Shown here piece after piece: positions 17,319 to 25,406 of a stretch of 64,000 nucleotides of DNA. Both the position numbers and the translations under genes were made by a program. Source of the DNA: Rhodococcus sp. HM1 (GTDB lineage Bacteria > Actinomycetota > Actinomycetes > Mycobacteriales > Mycobacteriaceae); contig NZ_JALPTB010000027.1 of NCBI RefSeq assembly GCF_023218075.1, forward strand, positions 1-64,000, written 5' to 3'. Each line of letters starts with the position of its first letter. Positions within the stretch are counted from its first letter, which is position 1. Below the pieces are notes generated by a model. The model saw nothing but the letters and a program-made list of their open reading frames with translations. It ran no database searches and was not told the origin of the DNA.

Positions 17319-18178
17319 CAGCTGGTCAGCTCCTCGAAATGGCGCAGCATCCGGTCCGCGTCGGGTTTGCGCCCGGTGAAATATTCGAACGCGCCGACCG
17401 CCTGGAAGACCGCCATGCCGCCTCCGGGCACGACGCGGCACCCGCGGGAGCGGGCGAGCCGGACGAATTCGGTTTCCAGCGGGAAGTAGACGACGTCGGA
17501 CACCCACAGGTCGCCGCGGACGAGGTCGGCGGGCACGGGCAGCCCGGGATGGCCGGTCATGCCGGTCGGGGTCGCGTTGATCAGTCCCTGCGCGCCGGCC
17601 AGCGCGCCGGCGAGATCGGTGGTGGCGGTGATGCGGTCGTCGCCGAATCGTTTGGCGAGGCGGGTCGCGCAGTGCTGGGCCTTCTCGGGGTCGACGTCGA
17701 CGATCGACACGTGCGCCGCGCCCTGGTCGAGCAGCGCGTAGGCGACGGCGGATCCGGCGCCGCCGGCGCCGACGAGCACGGCCCGGTCCGACACCGCGTC
17801 GGGCAGCACGCGCCGGAACGCGCGGCCCCAGCCGGACCAGTCGGTGTTGCGGCCGAGTGCGCGACCGTCCCGGAAGACTACGGTGTTGACCGCGCCCAGG
17901 TCCTCGGCGTCCTCGGTGAGTTCGTCGAGCAGGTCGATCACGCGCTGCTTGAACGGGTGCGTGATGTTGAGTCCGTCGAATCCGAGGCGGCGGGCCCAGT
18001 CGAGGACCTGCGGCAGTTCGTCCGGGCCGAAGCCGAGCCGTTCGGCGTCGATCAGCCGGTAGGCGAGGCCGAGGCCCGATTCGTGTCCTTCTCGTTCCTG
18101 CATGGCGGGGGTCAGGGAGCCGCCGATGCCGGCGCCGACGAGGCCGAGGACGAAGGTGGGGTGGTCAGTGGTGGGCAT
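17318..18178 (-). CDS. qsuD: Shikimate/quinate dehydrogenase (AroE/QsuD type)
   Basis: A 286-residue shikimate dehydrogenase-family enzyme. It has an N-terminal substrate domain with GIGGSLTPAMQE, then LNITHPFKQ with the catalytic Lys, and GRNTDWSGWGRAF. The NAD(P) domain has GAGGAGSAVAYALL. SIVDVDPEKA places an acidic residue after the second strand, which points to NAD and so to a catabolic role; that is inference. The start lies 14 bp inside the end of aroQ. Confidence 0.92.
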   Translation of the reverse strand: MPTTDHPTFVLGLVGAGIGGSLTPAMQEREGHESGLGLAYRLIDAERLGFGPDELPQVLDWARRLGFDGLNITHPFKQRVIDLLDELTEDAEDLGAVNTVVFRDGRALGRNTDWSGWGRAFRRVLPDAVSDRAVLVGAGGAGSAVAYALLDQGAAHVSIVDVDPEKAQHCATRLAKRFGDDRITATTDLAGALAGAQGLINATPTGMTGHPGLPVPADLVRGDLWVSDVVYFPLETEFVRLARSRGCRVVPGGGMAVFQAVGAFEYFTGRKPDADRMLRHFEELTS

Positions 18179-18656
18179 CGTGTCGTTCCTCGATGTGGTT
18201 GTCCAGGGCGGCCGGGCCGTTCAGTGCCGCGACGTGCCGGACGGCGTATTCGTAGCCGGCGGGTCCGAACCCGGCGATGACGCCGGTCGCGACGGGCGCG
18301 ATGTACGACAGGTGCCGGAACGGCTCTCGCGTGTGGACGTTGGTCAGGTGCACCTCGATCACGGGTGCGGCGACGGTCGCGAGCGCGTCGCGCACGGCGA
18401 CCGAGGTGTGGGTGTAGGCTGCCGCGTTGATCACGAGGCCGCGGACCCGTTCGCGGACGTCGTGGATGTGGTCGACGAGGGTGCCCTCATGGTTGGTCTG
18501 GCGGAAGTCGAGGTCGTAGCCGAGGTCGGCCGCGGTCCGTTCGCAGAGTTTCTCGATGTCGTCCAGGGTCGCGGTGCCGTAGAGGGCGGGTTCGCGCCGG
18601 CCGAGCAGGTTGAGGTTGGGTCCGTTGAGGACCGCGATGGTGGGGCGGGTGGTCAT
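18165..18656 (-). CDS. aroQ: 3-dehydroquinate dehydratase, type II
   Basis: A 163-residue type II dehydroquinase. NGPNLNLLGRREPALYG is the N-terminal active-site and lid region, followed by DLDFRQTNHEGTLVDHIH, LVINAAAYTHTSVAVRDAL and VHLTNVHTREPFRH. It interconverts 3-dehydroquinate and 3-dehydroshikimate. In this operon it probably works in the catabolic direction, and a biosynthetic copy is expected elsewhere. It is coupled to the transporter upstream (ATGA overlap at 18653-18656). Confidence 0.95.
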   Translation of the reverse strand: MTTRPTIAVLNGPNLNLLGRREPALYGTATLDDIEKLCERTAADLGYDLDFRQTNHEGTLVDHIHDVRERVRGLVINAAAYTHTSVAVRDALATVAAPVIEVHLTNVHTREPFRHLSYIAPVATGVIAGFGPAGYEYAVRHVAALNGPAALDNHIEERHDAHH

Positions 18657-20008
18657 CGCGGCGCTCCGACCGGGACCGGCGAGGTGTGCGTCTCGGGAGT
18701 CGAGCCGAGGTCGGGGGTCGCGATCTTGTGGGTGCCGTTCGGTCCGGTGGCGACCGCGACGGCAGCGATGACGACGGCTCCGGCGGCGAACAGGGCCACG
18801 CGATACCAGTTGCCCGCGTCACCGTTCATGAGCGAGCCGGCGATGGCCGGGGTGAAACCGGCGAGGGCGAAACCGAACTGGGTGCCGATCGCCATTCCGG
18901 ACAGGCGGACGCTCGTCGGGAAGTATTCGGCGTAGGTCGCGGGCCAGCAGGCGTTGGGCATGCTGTAGACGACGCCGGCGAGCAGGATTCCGGTGATCAG
19001 GACGAGGGGGACGTCGCCGCGGGAGATCGACCACAGGAACGCCGTGACGAGGATGGCGCTGCCGATCAGGCCCGTCAGGAACACCGGTTTGCGGCCGATC
19101 CGGTCCGAGAGCATGGCCCACAACGGGATCGTGCCGACGGCGATGACGTTGGCGATGATCGCGAGCCACAGCATCGTGCTGGAGTCGATGCCGATGTCGT
19201 ATTCGTCGTCGGTCGCGAAGTTGAGGGCGAAGACCTGGAAGGCGGTGTTGACCATCGCGATGAAGGACGCGAAGAAGACGCGCAGGACGCCGCGCCAGTG
19301 GTCGCGCAGCAGGAGGGACAGCGGTGCGCGCGGGACCTCGGCGTGTTCCTGTTCGGCGTGGAATTCGGGTGTCTCGTCGAGGGTGCGCCGGATGAGGAAT
19401 CCGACGAGGACGACGACGGCGCTGAGCCAGAACGGGATCCGCCAGCCCCAGGCGTGCAGCTGTTCGTCCGACAGCAGCGCGGCGAGCGGGAGGAACACCG
19501 CCGGTGCGAGCACCTGGCCGCCCTGGGTGCCGCTGAGTGTCCAGCTGGTGAAGAAGCCCCGCCGGTGGTCGGGGGCGTGCTCGAAGGACATCGAGTTGGC
19601 GCCGGCCTGTTCGCCGGCGGCCGAGATTCCCTGGAGGAGCCGGAGGACGACGAGCATCGCCGGGGCGAGCAGGCCGACCTGACCGTAGGTGGGCAGGCAT
19701 CCGACGAGGAAGGTGGAGATGCCCATCAGCAGGAGGGTGCCGATGAGGATCTTCTTGCGGCCGTAGCGGTCTCCGACGTGTCCCATCAGGAAGGAGCCGA
19801 AGGGCCGGGCGATGTAGGCGACGCCGAAGGTCGCGAGGGAGGCGACGGTGGCGGCGGCGCGGTTTCCCTCAGGGAAGAAGATCGTGGGGAACACGAGCGC
19901 GGCGGCGGTGCCGTAGATCGCGAGGTCGTAGTACTCGAGGGCGCTGCCGCTCCAGGCGGCGAGCGCCGCCTTGCGCGGCGTCCGCTGCACGGTCGTTGTT
20001 TGGGTCAT
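18653..20008 (-). CDS. qsuA: MFS transporter, metabolite:H+ symporter type (shikimate/quinate uptake)
   Basis: A 451-residue permease with about twelve membrane segments. Family motifs are visible: WSGSALEYYDLAIYGTAAALVFP near the start, the MFS loop motif GHVGDRYGRKK after the second helix, and DRIGRKPVF at the matching position in the second half. The sequence resembles ShiA-like members of the metabolite:H+ symporter family. Gene context (first gene of a shikimate/quinate catabolic operon) suggests the substrate. The operon promoter lies in the 104-bp gap before the divergent LacI-type regulator. Confidence 0.88.
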   Translation of the reverse strand: MTQTTTVQRTPRKAALAAWSGSALEYYDLAIYGTAAALVFPTIFFPEGNRAAATVASLATFGVAYIARPFGSFLMGHVGDRYGRKKILIGTLLLMGISTFLVGCLPTYGQVGLLAPAMLVVLRLLQGISAAGEQAGANSMSFEHAPDHRRGFFTSWTLSGTQGGQVLAPAVFLPLAALLSDEQLHAWGWRIPFWLSAVVVLVGFLIRRTLDETPEFHAEQEHAEVPRAPLSLLLRDHWRGVLRVFFASFIAMVNTAFQVFALNFATDDEYDIGIDSSTMLWLAIIANVIAVGTIPLWAMLSDRIGRKPVFLTGLIGSAILVTAFLWSISRGDVPLVLITGILLAGVVYSMPNACWPATYAEYFPTSVRLSGMAIGTQFGFALAGFTPAIAGSLMNGDAGNWYRVALFAAGAVVIAAVAVATGPNGTHKIATPDLGSTPETHTSPVPVGAPR

Positions 20009-20077
20009 GAGACTGCTTCCGTCGGTCGCATGGTCATTGTCGGTCGATTCCGACGCTAGGGGTGGCCGAGGTCACAC

Positions 20078-20091
20078 GGCAATCGTTTGCC
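20078..20091. promoter_or_regulatory. LacI-type operator
   Basis: GGCAATCGTTTGCC is a 14-bp near-palindrome with the central CG typical of LacI-family operators; twelve of fourteen positions are symmetric. It lies between the divergent transporter operon (start 20008) and the LacI regulator (start 20113), 22 bp before the latter. A further TTTGCC half-site follows at 20096-20101. Likely bound by the adjacent regulator to control both directions. Confidence 0.65.
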
Positions 20092-20112
20092 ATTCTTTGC
20101 CATACTTGCGCC

Positions 20113-21129
20113 ATGGCTTCCGAACCGGCCGCTCGGCACCCGCGCAAGCGCGCCACCATCACCGACGTCGCCCGGGCCGCCGGGGTCGCCGCGTCGACCG
20201 TTTCCCGCTCGTTCACGAACCCGGGCCGGGTCAACTCGAGCACGCGCGAGCACGTGCTCGAGGTCGCCGCCGAGCTCGGCTACTCCCCGAATCCGATGGC
20301 CCGCGCGCTCGAGTCGGGGCGCACCAACACCCTCGCCCTGCTCGTGCCGGACATCACGAATCCCTATTTCGCCGGGGTGATCAAGGGCGCCGAACGCGCG
20401 GCGGCCGCGGCGGGACGCACCCTGGTGCTCGGGGACACGCAGGAGAGCGCGGCGACCGAGGCGCGGCTGCTCCAACGTCTCGGGCCGGCCGTGGACGGTT
20501 TCGTTCTCAGCGCCTCCCGCATGCCCGACGACGACCTCCGGCGCGCCGCCGAACTGAACACCATCACGCTGGTCAATCGGGCAGTGCGCGGATTCTCCTG
20601 CGTCGTGGCCGATTACGATTCCGGTACCCGCCAGATCGTCGACCACCTCGCGTCGTTCGGACACCGGTCCCTGATCTTTCTGGGCGGCCCTCCCGAATCG
20701 TGGTCGGGCGCCCGGCGCTGGTTCGGTCTCCGCGCGGCGGCGCAGGAACGCGACATGGAGGTGCGCCGGTTCGGCCCCTACTCCCCCACGCTGGGCGGCG
20801 GTGCCGCGGCGGCGGACGCGGCGGTGGCCGCCGGTGCCACCGCGGTCGTCTGCCACAACGACATGCTCGCGCTCGGCGTGCTGCGCCGACTGCACGAACG
20901 CAGGGTCGCGGTCCCGGAGGACATCAGCGTCGTCGGATTCGACAACATCTTCGGCTCCGACCTGTGCACCCCGACGCTGACCACGCTCGCCGAGCGCACC
21001 GAGGATGCGGGGTCGCGCGCGATCGAGATGCTCGGGCGGCAGACCTACGAGGGGGTGGTGGAACCGGCCGCGAGTGTGCTGCCGACCCAGTTGGTCGTGC
21101 GCGGGTCCACGGGGGCGGCGCCGTCCTGA
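20113..21129 (+). CDS. LacI-family transcriptional regulator
   Basis: A 338-residue LacI/GalR regulator. The HTH and hinge are intact: ATITDVARAAGVAASTVSRSF, then VLEVAAELGYSPNPMARAL. A periplasmic-binding-protein-like sensor domain follows (ALLVPDITNPYFAGVIKGAE, VVGFDNIFGSDLCTPTLTTL). The ATG at 20113 is preferred over 20062 because the HTH then begins at the usual distance from the start. It probably represses the divergent shikimate/quinate operon and itself. The natural inducer is unknown; shikimate or quinate is the obvious guess. Confidence 0.92.
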   Translation: MASEPAARHPRKRATITDVARAAGVAASTVSRSFTNPGRVNSSTREHVLEVAAELGYSPNPMARALESGRTNTLALLVPDITNPYFAGVIKGAERAAAAAGRTLVLGDTQESAATEARLLQRLGPAVDGFVLSASRMPDDDLRRAAELNTITLVNRAVRGFSCVVADYDSGTRQIVDHLASFGHRSLIFLGGPPESWSGARRWFGLRAAAQERDMEVRRFGPYSPTLGGGAAAADAAVAAGATAVVCHNDMLALGVLRRLHERRVAVPEDISVVGFDNIFGSDLCTPTLTTLAERTEDAGSRAIEMLGRQTYEGVVEPAASVLPTQLVVRGSTGAAPS

Positions 21130-21139
21130 CGCGGCAAAT

Positions 21140-21161
21140 TACATCAAATCGATTTGATGTA
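21140..21161. promoter_or_regulatory. Perfect 22-bp palindromic operator of the ArsR-type gene
   Basis: The half-site TACATCAAATC and its exact reverse complement GATTTGATGTA meet at 21150/21151. The core ATCAAAT..ATTTGAT matches the style of ArsR/SmtB operators. It ends 19 bp before the ATG of the ArsR-arsenate reductase fusion, where a repressor would block the promoter. Confidence 0.8.
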
Positions 21162-21180
21162 TCGGTGATATCCTGGGGTT

Positions 21181-21957
21181 ATGGCGTCGGCACGTCGATC
21201 CGTTCCGTCCTTCGTGCAGCTCGCCGCGCATCCGGTGCGGTGGCAGCTGCTCACGATGCTGTCCGGCAGCGACCACCGGGTCCGGGAGATGGTGTCCCTG
21301 ATCGGGGAGCCGCAGAACCTGATCTCCTACCACCTGCGCCTGCTCCGCGACGGCGGCCTGGTGCGGGCCACCCGCAGCAGCTTCGACGGCCGCGACAGCT
21401 ACTACCACCTGGACCTGGACCGGTGCACCGAGATGCTGGCCGGCGCCGGCGCCGCCCTGCATCCGGCGCTGGGCCGCACCCTCGCGCCCCCTCGACCCTC
21501 CCCGGCACCGGCACCGGTGTTGTTCGTGTGCACCGGCAACAGTGCCCGCTCGGCGATCGCGGAGGCGCTGCTGCGGTGGCGCACCGACGGCGTCGTCGAG
21601 GCGATCAGCGCCGGGACCCGACCCAAACCGGACATGCACCCCGACACGGTGCGGGTGCTGCGCGAGGAGTTCGGGATCGACCTCGGCGATCGGCGCCCCC
21701 GTCATCTCGACGCCCTCGCAGGTCGTCGGTTCGGCACGGTCGTGACCTTGTGCGACAAGGCCCGCGAGGTCTGTCCCGAATTCGGCGACGACGACACCCG
21801 CCGGATCCACTGGAGCATCCCCGATCCGGCAGCGGCCGGCGGTGCCGACGAGGACACCTATCCGGCCTTCCGGGCCACCGCCACCGAGATCGACACCCGC
21901 ATCGGGTACCTGATCGCGACTCTCACCACCCCCACCATGACAGGGAGTATCCGATGA
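21181..21957 (+). CDS. ArsR-family regulator fused to arsenate reductase (LMW-PTPase fold)
   Basis: A 258-residue fusion. Residues 8-85 are an ArsR winged helix (FVQLAAHPVRWQLLTMLSG, ISYHLRLLRDGGLVRATRSS). Residues 112-250 are a low-molecular-weight phosphatase/ArsC domain with P-loop VLFVCTGNSARSAIAEAL (nucleophile C117, R123) and general acid D215 in SIPDP. C191 and C198 sit at the spacing of the redox pair in thioredoxin-coupled ArsC (pI258 type uses C10, C82, C89). The enzyme part thus looks catalytically complete. No clear arsenic-sensing Cys pair is seen in the HTH part. The stop overlaps the next start by four bases. Confidence 0.88.
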   Translation: MASARRSVPSFVQLAAHPVRWQLLTMLSGSDHRVREMVSLIGEPQNLISYHLRLLRDGGLVRATRSSFDGRDSYYHLDLDRCTEMLAGAGAALHPALGRTLAPPRPSPAPAPVLFVCTGNSARSAIAEALLRWRTDGVVEAISAGTRPKPDMHPDTVRVLREEFGIDLGDRRPRHLDALAGRRFGTVVTLCDKAREVCPEFGDDDTRRIHWSIPDPAAAGGADEDTYPAFRATATEIDTRIGYLIATLTTPTMTGSIR

Positions 21958-22352
21958 CCACCTCCGACGACTACGTCAGTGTCCGCTACCTCGTCGACGA
22001 TGTGCCCGCCGCGATCGACTTCTACACCCGCCGTCTCGGCTTCACCGTGCTCACCAACCCCGCCCCCGCCTTCGCCGACGTGATCCGGGGTTCGTTGCGC
22101 CTGCTGCTGTCCGGCCCGGCCAGTTCCGGGGCCCGCGCCACGCCGACGGAGTTCGCGGGTCCGGGCCGCAACCGGATCCATCTCGTCGTCGGCGACCTCG
22201 ACGCCGAGATCGCCCGCCTGCGCGGGGACGGCGTCGAGTTCCGCAGCGAGGTGGTGACCGGACCGGGTGGCCGCCAGATCCTGCTCGCCGACCCCGCCGG
22301 CAATCTGATCGAACTGTTCCAGCCCGCCGATCGGCACACTTCGACCACCTGA
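21954..22352 (+). CDS. VOC (glyoxalase/dioxygenase fold) family protein
   Basis: A 132-residue single-domain VOC protein: VSVRYLVDDVPAAIDFYTRRLGFTV at the start, IHLVVGDLDAEIARLRGDGVEFRSE in the middle, and RQILLADPAGNLIELFQPA at the end with the usual metal-ligand Glu. It is translationally coupled to the ArsR-ArsC fusion (ATGA overlap). VOC proteins next to arsenic genes can be organoarsenical lyases or thiol-conjugate enzymes, but no specific activity can be read from the sequence. Confidence 0.88.
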   Translation: MTTSDDYVSVRYLVDDVPAAIDFYTRRLGFTVLTNPAPAFADVIRGSLRLLLSGPASSGARATPTEFAGPGRNRIHLVVGDLDAEIARLRGDGVEFRSEVVTGPGGRQILLADPAGNLIELFQPADRHTSTT

Positions 22353-22550
22353 CGCAACCCCGAAATCGGGCGAAAACCCCACCGCTCCGAAATCGGACCC
22401 TGCGGTTTGGCGGAACCCACTCGGATGCCGTACAAATTGTGTCGTGTCACACAGCTGTGATGTGAATCATGGCTCGAGGCACATTCCGGCGGGGTCGCAG
22501 GGGAACCCGCCACGACCTGCTCGCAACCCGAGCGGAGGAAACACATCCAT

Positions 22551-24038
22551 ATGCGTCTACCGATGTCGCCGACCGATTCGATGTTCCTTCTCGGCGAGAC
22601 CCGGGATCGCCCCATGCACGTGGGCGGCCTGATCCTGTTGCAGCCTCGCGACGGCACGACCGCCGCCGACCTGAGCGCCCGGTTCACCGACTCGGTCCGC
22701 GACGACCACGTCGATCCGCTGTGGCGCAGACGCGCGGTGCGGTCGCTCGGCACGCTCGGCCAGTGGGCCTGGGAGGAAGACCGCGAGTTCTCGCTGTCGT
22801 ACCACGTCCGGCGCAACGCGCTGCCGCGGCCCGGCGGCCTCGACGAGCTGTGGGACCTCGTCTCGCGGCTTCACAGCACCCTGCTCGATCGCCACCGCCC
22901 CCTGTGGGAGGTGCACCTCATCGAGGGTCTCGCCGACGGCCGCCTCGCGGTCTACACCAAGATCCATCACGCGCTCGCCGACGGTGTCGGCGCGATGAAG
23001 CTGCTGCGCCGGGCCCTGAGCCCGGATCCGGACCGCACCGGCATGCCCGCGCCGTGGGAACCGATCGAGCCGCCGAGCCGCACCCACACCGGCGGGACCG
23101 CACTCGGTCTGCCCGAGGCCGCGATGCAGACGATCCGGGCCGCCGCCGGGGAGGCGATCGGTCTCGTCCCGGCACTCGTCGGCACGGTCGATCGGGCGTT
23201 GCACGGCCGCGGTGGTTCCCTGTCTCTCGTTGCACCGAACACCATGATCAACGTGCCCATCTCCGGCACCCGCCGGTTCGCGGCCCGGTCGTGGCCGCTC
23301 GAGCGGCTGCGCGCGGTGGCGAAAGCCGCCGACGCGACCGTCAACGATGTCGTGCTCGCCATGTCGTCGGGGGCCCTGCGCGCGTTCCTCGGCGATCACG
23401 GCGAGCTGCCCGACAGGCCGCTCGTGGCGATGGTGCCGGTGTGCCTGCGGCCCGACAAGGGCTGCTCGGGCAACGAAGTCGGCGTCCTGATGTGCAATCT
23501 GGCCACCGACGTCGCGGATCCCGCCGAGCGGCTCGCGGCGGTGTCCGCCTCGATGGGACAGGGTAAGGACGCGATGCACGGGATGTCCCCGCTGTCCCGG
23601 CTCGCCACCAGCGCACTCGGCGTCGCTCCGCTGGCGGTCGGCATGCTCACCAGGAACCGGGCGCTGCCGCGACCGCCCTTCAACGTGATCGTCTCCAACG
23701 TGCCCGGCCCGGCGCACCCGCTGTACTGGAACGGCGCGCGCGTGGACGCCGTGTATCCGCTCTCGGTTCCGGTCGACGGCCAGGCCCTGAACATCACCTG
23801 CACGAGCACCGACGATTCCATCGCCTTCGGTCTGACCTCGTGCAGCCGGAGCCTGCCGCACCTGCAACCGCTGCTCGACCGCCTCGACGACGCCCTCGTC
23901 GCCCTCGAGCGCGCCCACGGTCTCGAGCCCCGGCCGGCCGCGGTCACCGTCGACCCCGCCGTCCCCTTCCGTGCGCCGAACCCCGAGCACCGGACCGTGC
24001 AGGTGGTGGCCGAACCGGTGCCCGCGCACGCGGGTTGA
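22551..24038 (+). CDS. Wax ester synthase/diacylglycerol acyltransferase (WS/DGAT) family
   Basis: A 495-residue member of the bacterial WS/DGAT family, which acylates diacylglycerol or fatty alcohols at the membrane-cytoplasm face to make storage lipid. The catalytic motif HHALADG is at residues 139-145 (KIHHALADGVGAMKLL). The N-terminus starts with the family signature MSPTDSMFLLGET, and NVIVSNVPGP appears late. GGAGGAA lies 10 bp before the ATG. Such genes are numerous in Rhodococcus and Mycobacterium; this copy's acceptor is unknown. Confidence 0.93.
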   Translation: MRLPMSPTDSMFLLGETRDRPMHVGGLILLQPRDGTTAADLSARFTDSVRDDHVDPLWRRRAVRSLGTLGQWAWEEDREFSLSYHVRRNALPRPGGLDELWDLVSRLHSTLLDRHRPLWEVHLIEGLADGRLAVYTKIHHALADGVGAMKLLRRALSPDPDRTGMPAPWEPIEPPSRTHTGGTALGLPEAAMQTIRAAAGEAIGLVPALVGTVDRALHGRGGSLSLVAPNTMINVPISGTRRFAARSWPLERLRAVAKAADATVNDVVLAMSSGALRAFLGDHGELPDRPLVAMVPVCLRPDKGCSGNEVGVLMCNLATDVADPAERLAAVSASMGQGKDAMHGMSPLSRLATSALGVAPLAVGMLTRNRALPRPPFNVIVSNVPGPAHPLYWNGARVDAVYPLSVPVDGQALNITCTSTDDSIAFGLTSCSRSLPHLQPLLDRLDDALVALERAHGLEPRPAAVTVDPAVPFRAPNPEHRTVQVVAEPVPAHAG

Positions 24039-24931
24039 GGCCGGACCCGCGCGAAGCCGTGGACGGTGGCACCGAGTGGGCCGCCTGGATCGACGGATCG
24101 CCGCGTCTGCTGTCCCAGGTCGTCGACGAGTGGCGGCTGAGACCGGACGGCGCCGCGATCCACGGGCACCGGTCGCTGGTCCTGCCGGTGCGCGACGCCT
24201 CCGGTGATCCGGCCGTACTGAAGGTCGGCTTCCCCGACGAGGAGTCCGCACACGAGCACCTGGCGCTGCGGCACTGGCACGGTGACGGCGCGGCGCAGCT
24301 CGTCCGGGCCGATCCCGCGCGCCGCGCGCTGCTGCTCGAACGGCTCGGTTCCGAGGATCTGACCGGGTTGTGGGACGTGGAGGCATGCGGGATCGCCGGG
24401 GAGCTGATGCTGCGGTTGCATCGCCCGGCGGTTCCGCGGCTGCGCCGGTTGTCGGGGTATGTGAGCCGGGAGGCCGACATTCTGGCGCGGCTGCCCCGCG
24501 ACAGTCCGATCCCCCACCGGCTGGTCGAGCAGGCCGTGGCGCTGGTGCGGGAGCTGACGGCCGACGAGGGCGCGTCGTCGGTGATGCTGCACGGCGATCT
24601 GCACTACGGGAATGTTCTCGTCGGGGAGCGTCGGCCGTGGCTCGCGATCGACCCGAAACCGTTGGCCGGCGACCGGAACTTCGAGCCGGCGCCGCTGTTG
24701 TGGAACCGGTGGGACGAGCTGGCCGGCGATGTCCGCGGCGGGTTGTTGCGCCGGTTCGAGGCGGTGGTCGATGCCGGGGAGCTCGACGAGGAACGGGCGC
24801 GCGGTTGGGTGGTGGTGCGGTCGGTGATCAACGCGCGGTGGACGCTCGACGAGGCTCGGGGTCCTCTCACCGGGGAGCAACGCGATCGCGTGACGCGGTT
24901 CGTGACCATCGCGAAGGCAGTTCGACGCTGA
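24035..24931 (+). CDS. APH(6)/streptomycin-kinase-like small-molecule phosphotransferase
   Basis: About 298 residues with a kinase-like fold. The N-lobe has LVLPVRDASGDPAVLKVGFP with the ATP-anchoring Lys. The catalytic loop is VMLHGDLHYGNVLV (H-G-D-x-H-x-x-N), and the metal motif is WLAIDPKPLAG. This is the aminoglycoside/hydroxyurea resistance kinase family (APH(6)). Members may act on antibiotics or on ordinary metabolites; resistance is not proven. TTG 24035 overlapping the WS/DGAT stop is the longest sensible start; GTG 24059 is an alternative. Confidence 0.8.
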   Translation: MRPDPREAVDGGTEWAAWIDGSPRLLSQVVDEWRLRPDGAAIHGHRSLVLPVRDASGDPAVLKVGFPDEESAHEHLALRHWHGDGAAQLVRADPARRALLLERLGSEDLTGLWDVEACGIAGELMLRLHRPAVPRLRRLSGYVSREADILARLPRDSPIPHRLVEQAVALVRELTADEGASSVMLHGDLHYGNVLVGERRPWLAIDPKPLAGDRNFEPAPLLWNRWDELAGDVRGGLLRRFEAVVDAGELDEERARGWVVVRSVINARWTLDEARGPLTGEQRDRVTRFVTIAKAVRR

Positions 24932-24985
24932 GTGCTGCGGGGTACGCTCGCCGTCAGCGGTGTCCCGGACGGAAGGACTCGGAAC

Positions 24986-25183
24986 GTGTATTCCTACAAG
25001 GTGGTCGAGCTCCGGGAGAAGATGCTCGGCGGAAAACTCTCCGGTGAGAAGCTCGAGAAGGTTCTCAACGAGCACGCGCGCGACGGCTGGCAGCTCAAGG
25101 CGATCACTTCCGCCGACATCAAGGGACGCGTCGGACCGGGTGGCGTGGAGGGCCTGTTGATCACGTTCGAACGCCGGGACTGA
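24986..25183 (+). CDS. DUF4177 family protein
   Basis: A 65-residue protein starting at GTG 24986 behind GGAAGGA. The sequence YSYKVVELREKMLGGKLSGEKLEKVLNEHARDGWQLKAIT is the DUF4177 signature almost end to end, and the protein ends with GGVEGLLITFERRD. The family is widespread and of unknown function. An upstream ATG-less extension would add residues not found in the family, so the short form is preferred. Confidence 0.88.
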   Translation: MYSYKVVELREKMLGGKLSGEKLEKVLNEHARDGWQLKAITSADIKGRVGPGGVEGLLITFERRD

Positions 25184-25406
25184 TCCACGGAACGGACGGT
25201 CGTCGATCGGAGCGACCGCCGGATCGGGATGCGGGCGTGCTTGCCTGTCGTCGTGATGTTCCGGGTCGGAGCACCGTGCGGTGGCGACTCTGCCGAACCG
25301 GTGCCCTGGCAGATCGTGCCGTTCGGGAAGTGGTTCGTCGTGCCGTAGTCCGACACGGTCGGCGGGTGATGCGGGAACGGCGCCTCGGTCCGCCTACCCT
25401 GTCACG

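Noticed and set aside
14907-17489. 860-codon open frame on the plus strand opposite the PucR and dehydratase genes
   Set aside because: It spans two genes and their gap on the other strand; composition is that of a GC shadow and no motif is present.
22450-22459. CACAGCTGTG palindrome upstream of the WS/DGAT gene, considered as a GlxR/CRP site
   Set aside because: The half-site spacing does not fit TGTGA-N6-TCACA well; only a partial match is found nearby.
24035-24931. Calling the APH(6)-like kinase an antibiotic-resistance gene
   Set aside because: The fold is clear, but many chromosomal members have no resistance phenotype and there is no mobile context.
25229-25348. 39-codon open frame between the DUF4177 gene and jetA (ends PWQIVPFGKWFVVP)
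   Set aside because: The residues look protein-like, but there is no ribosome site and no recognisable family; too short to call without conservation data.
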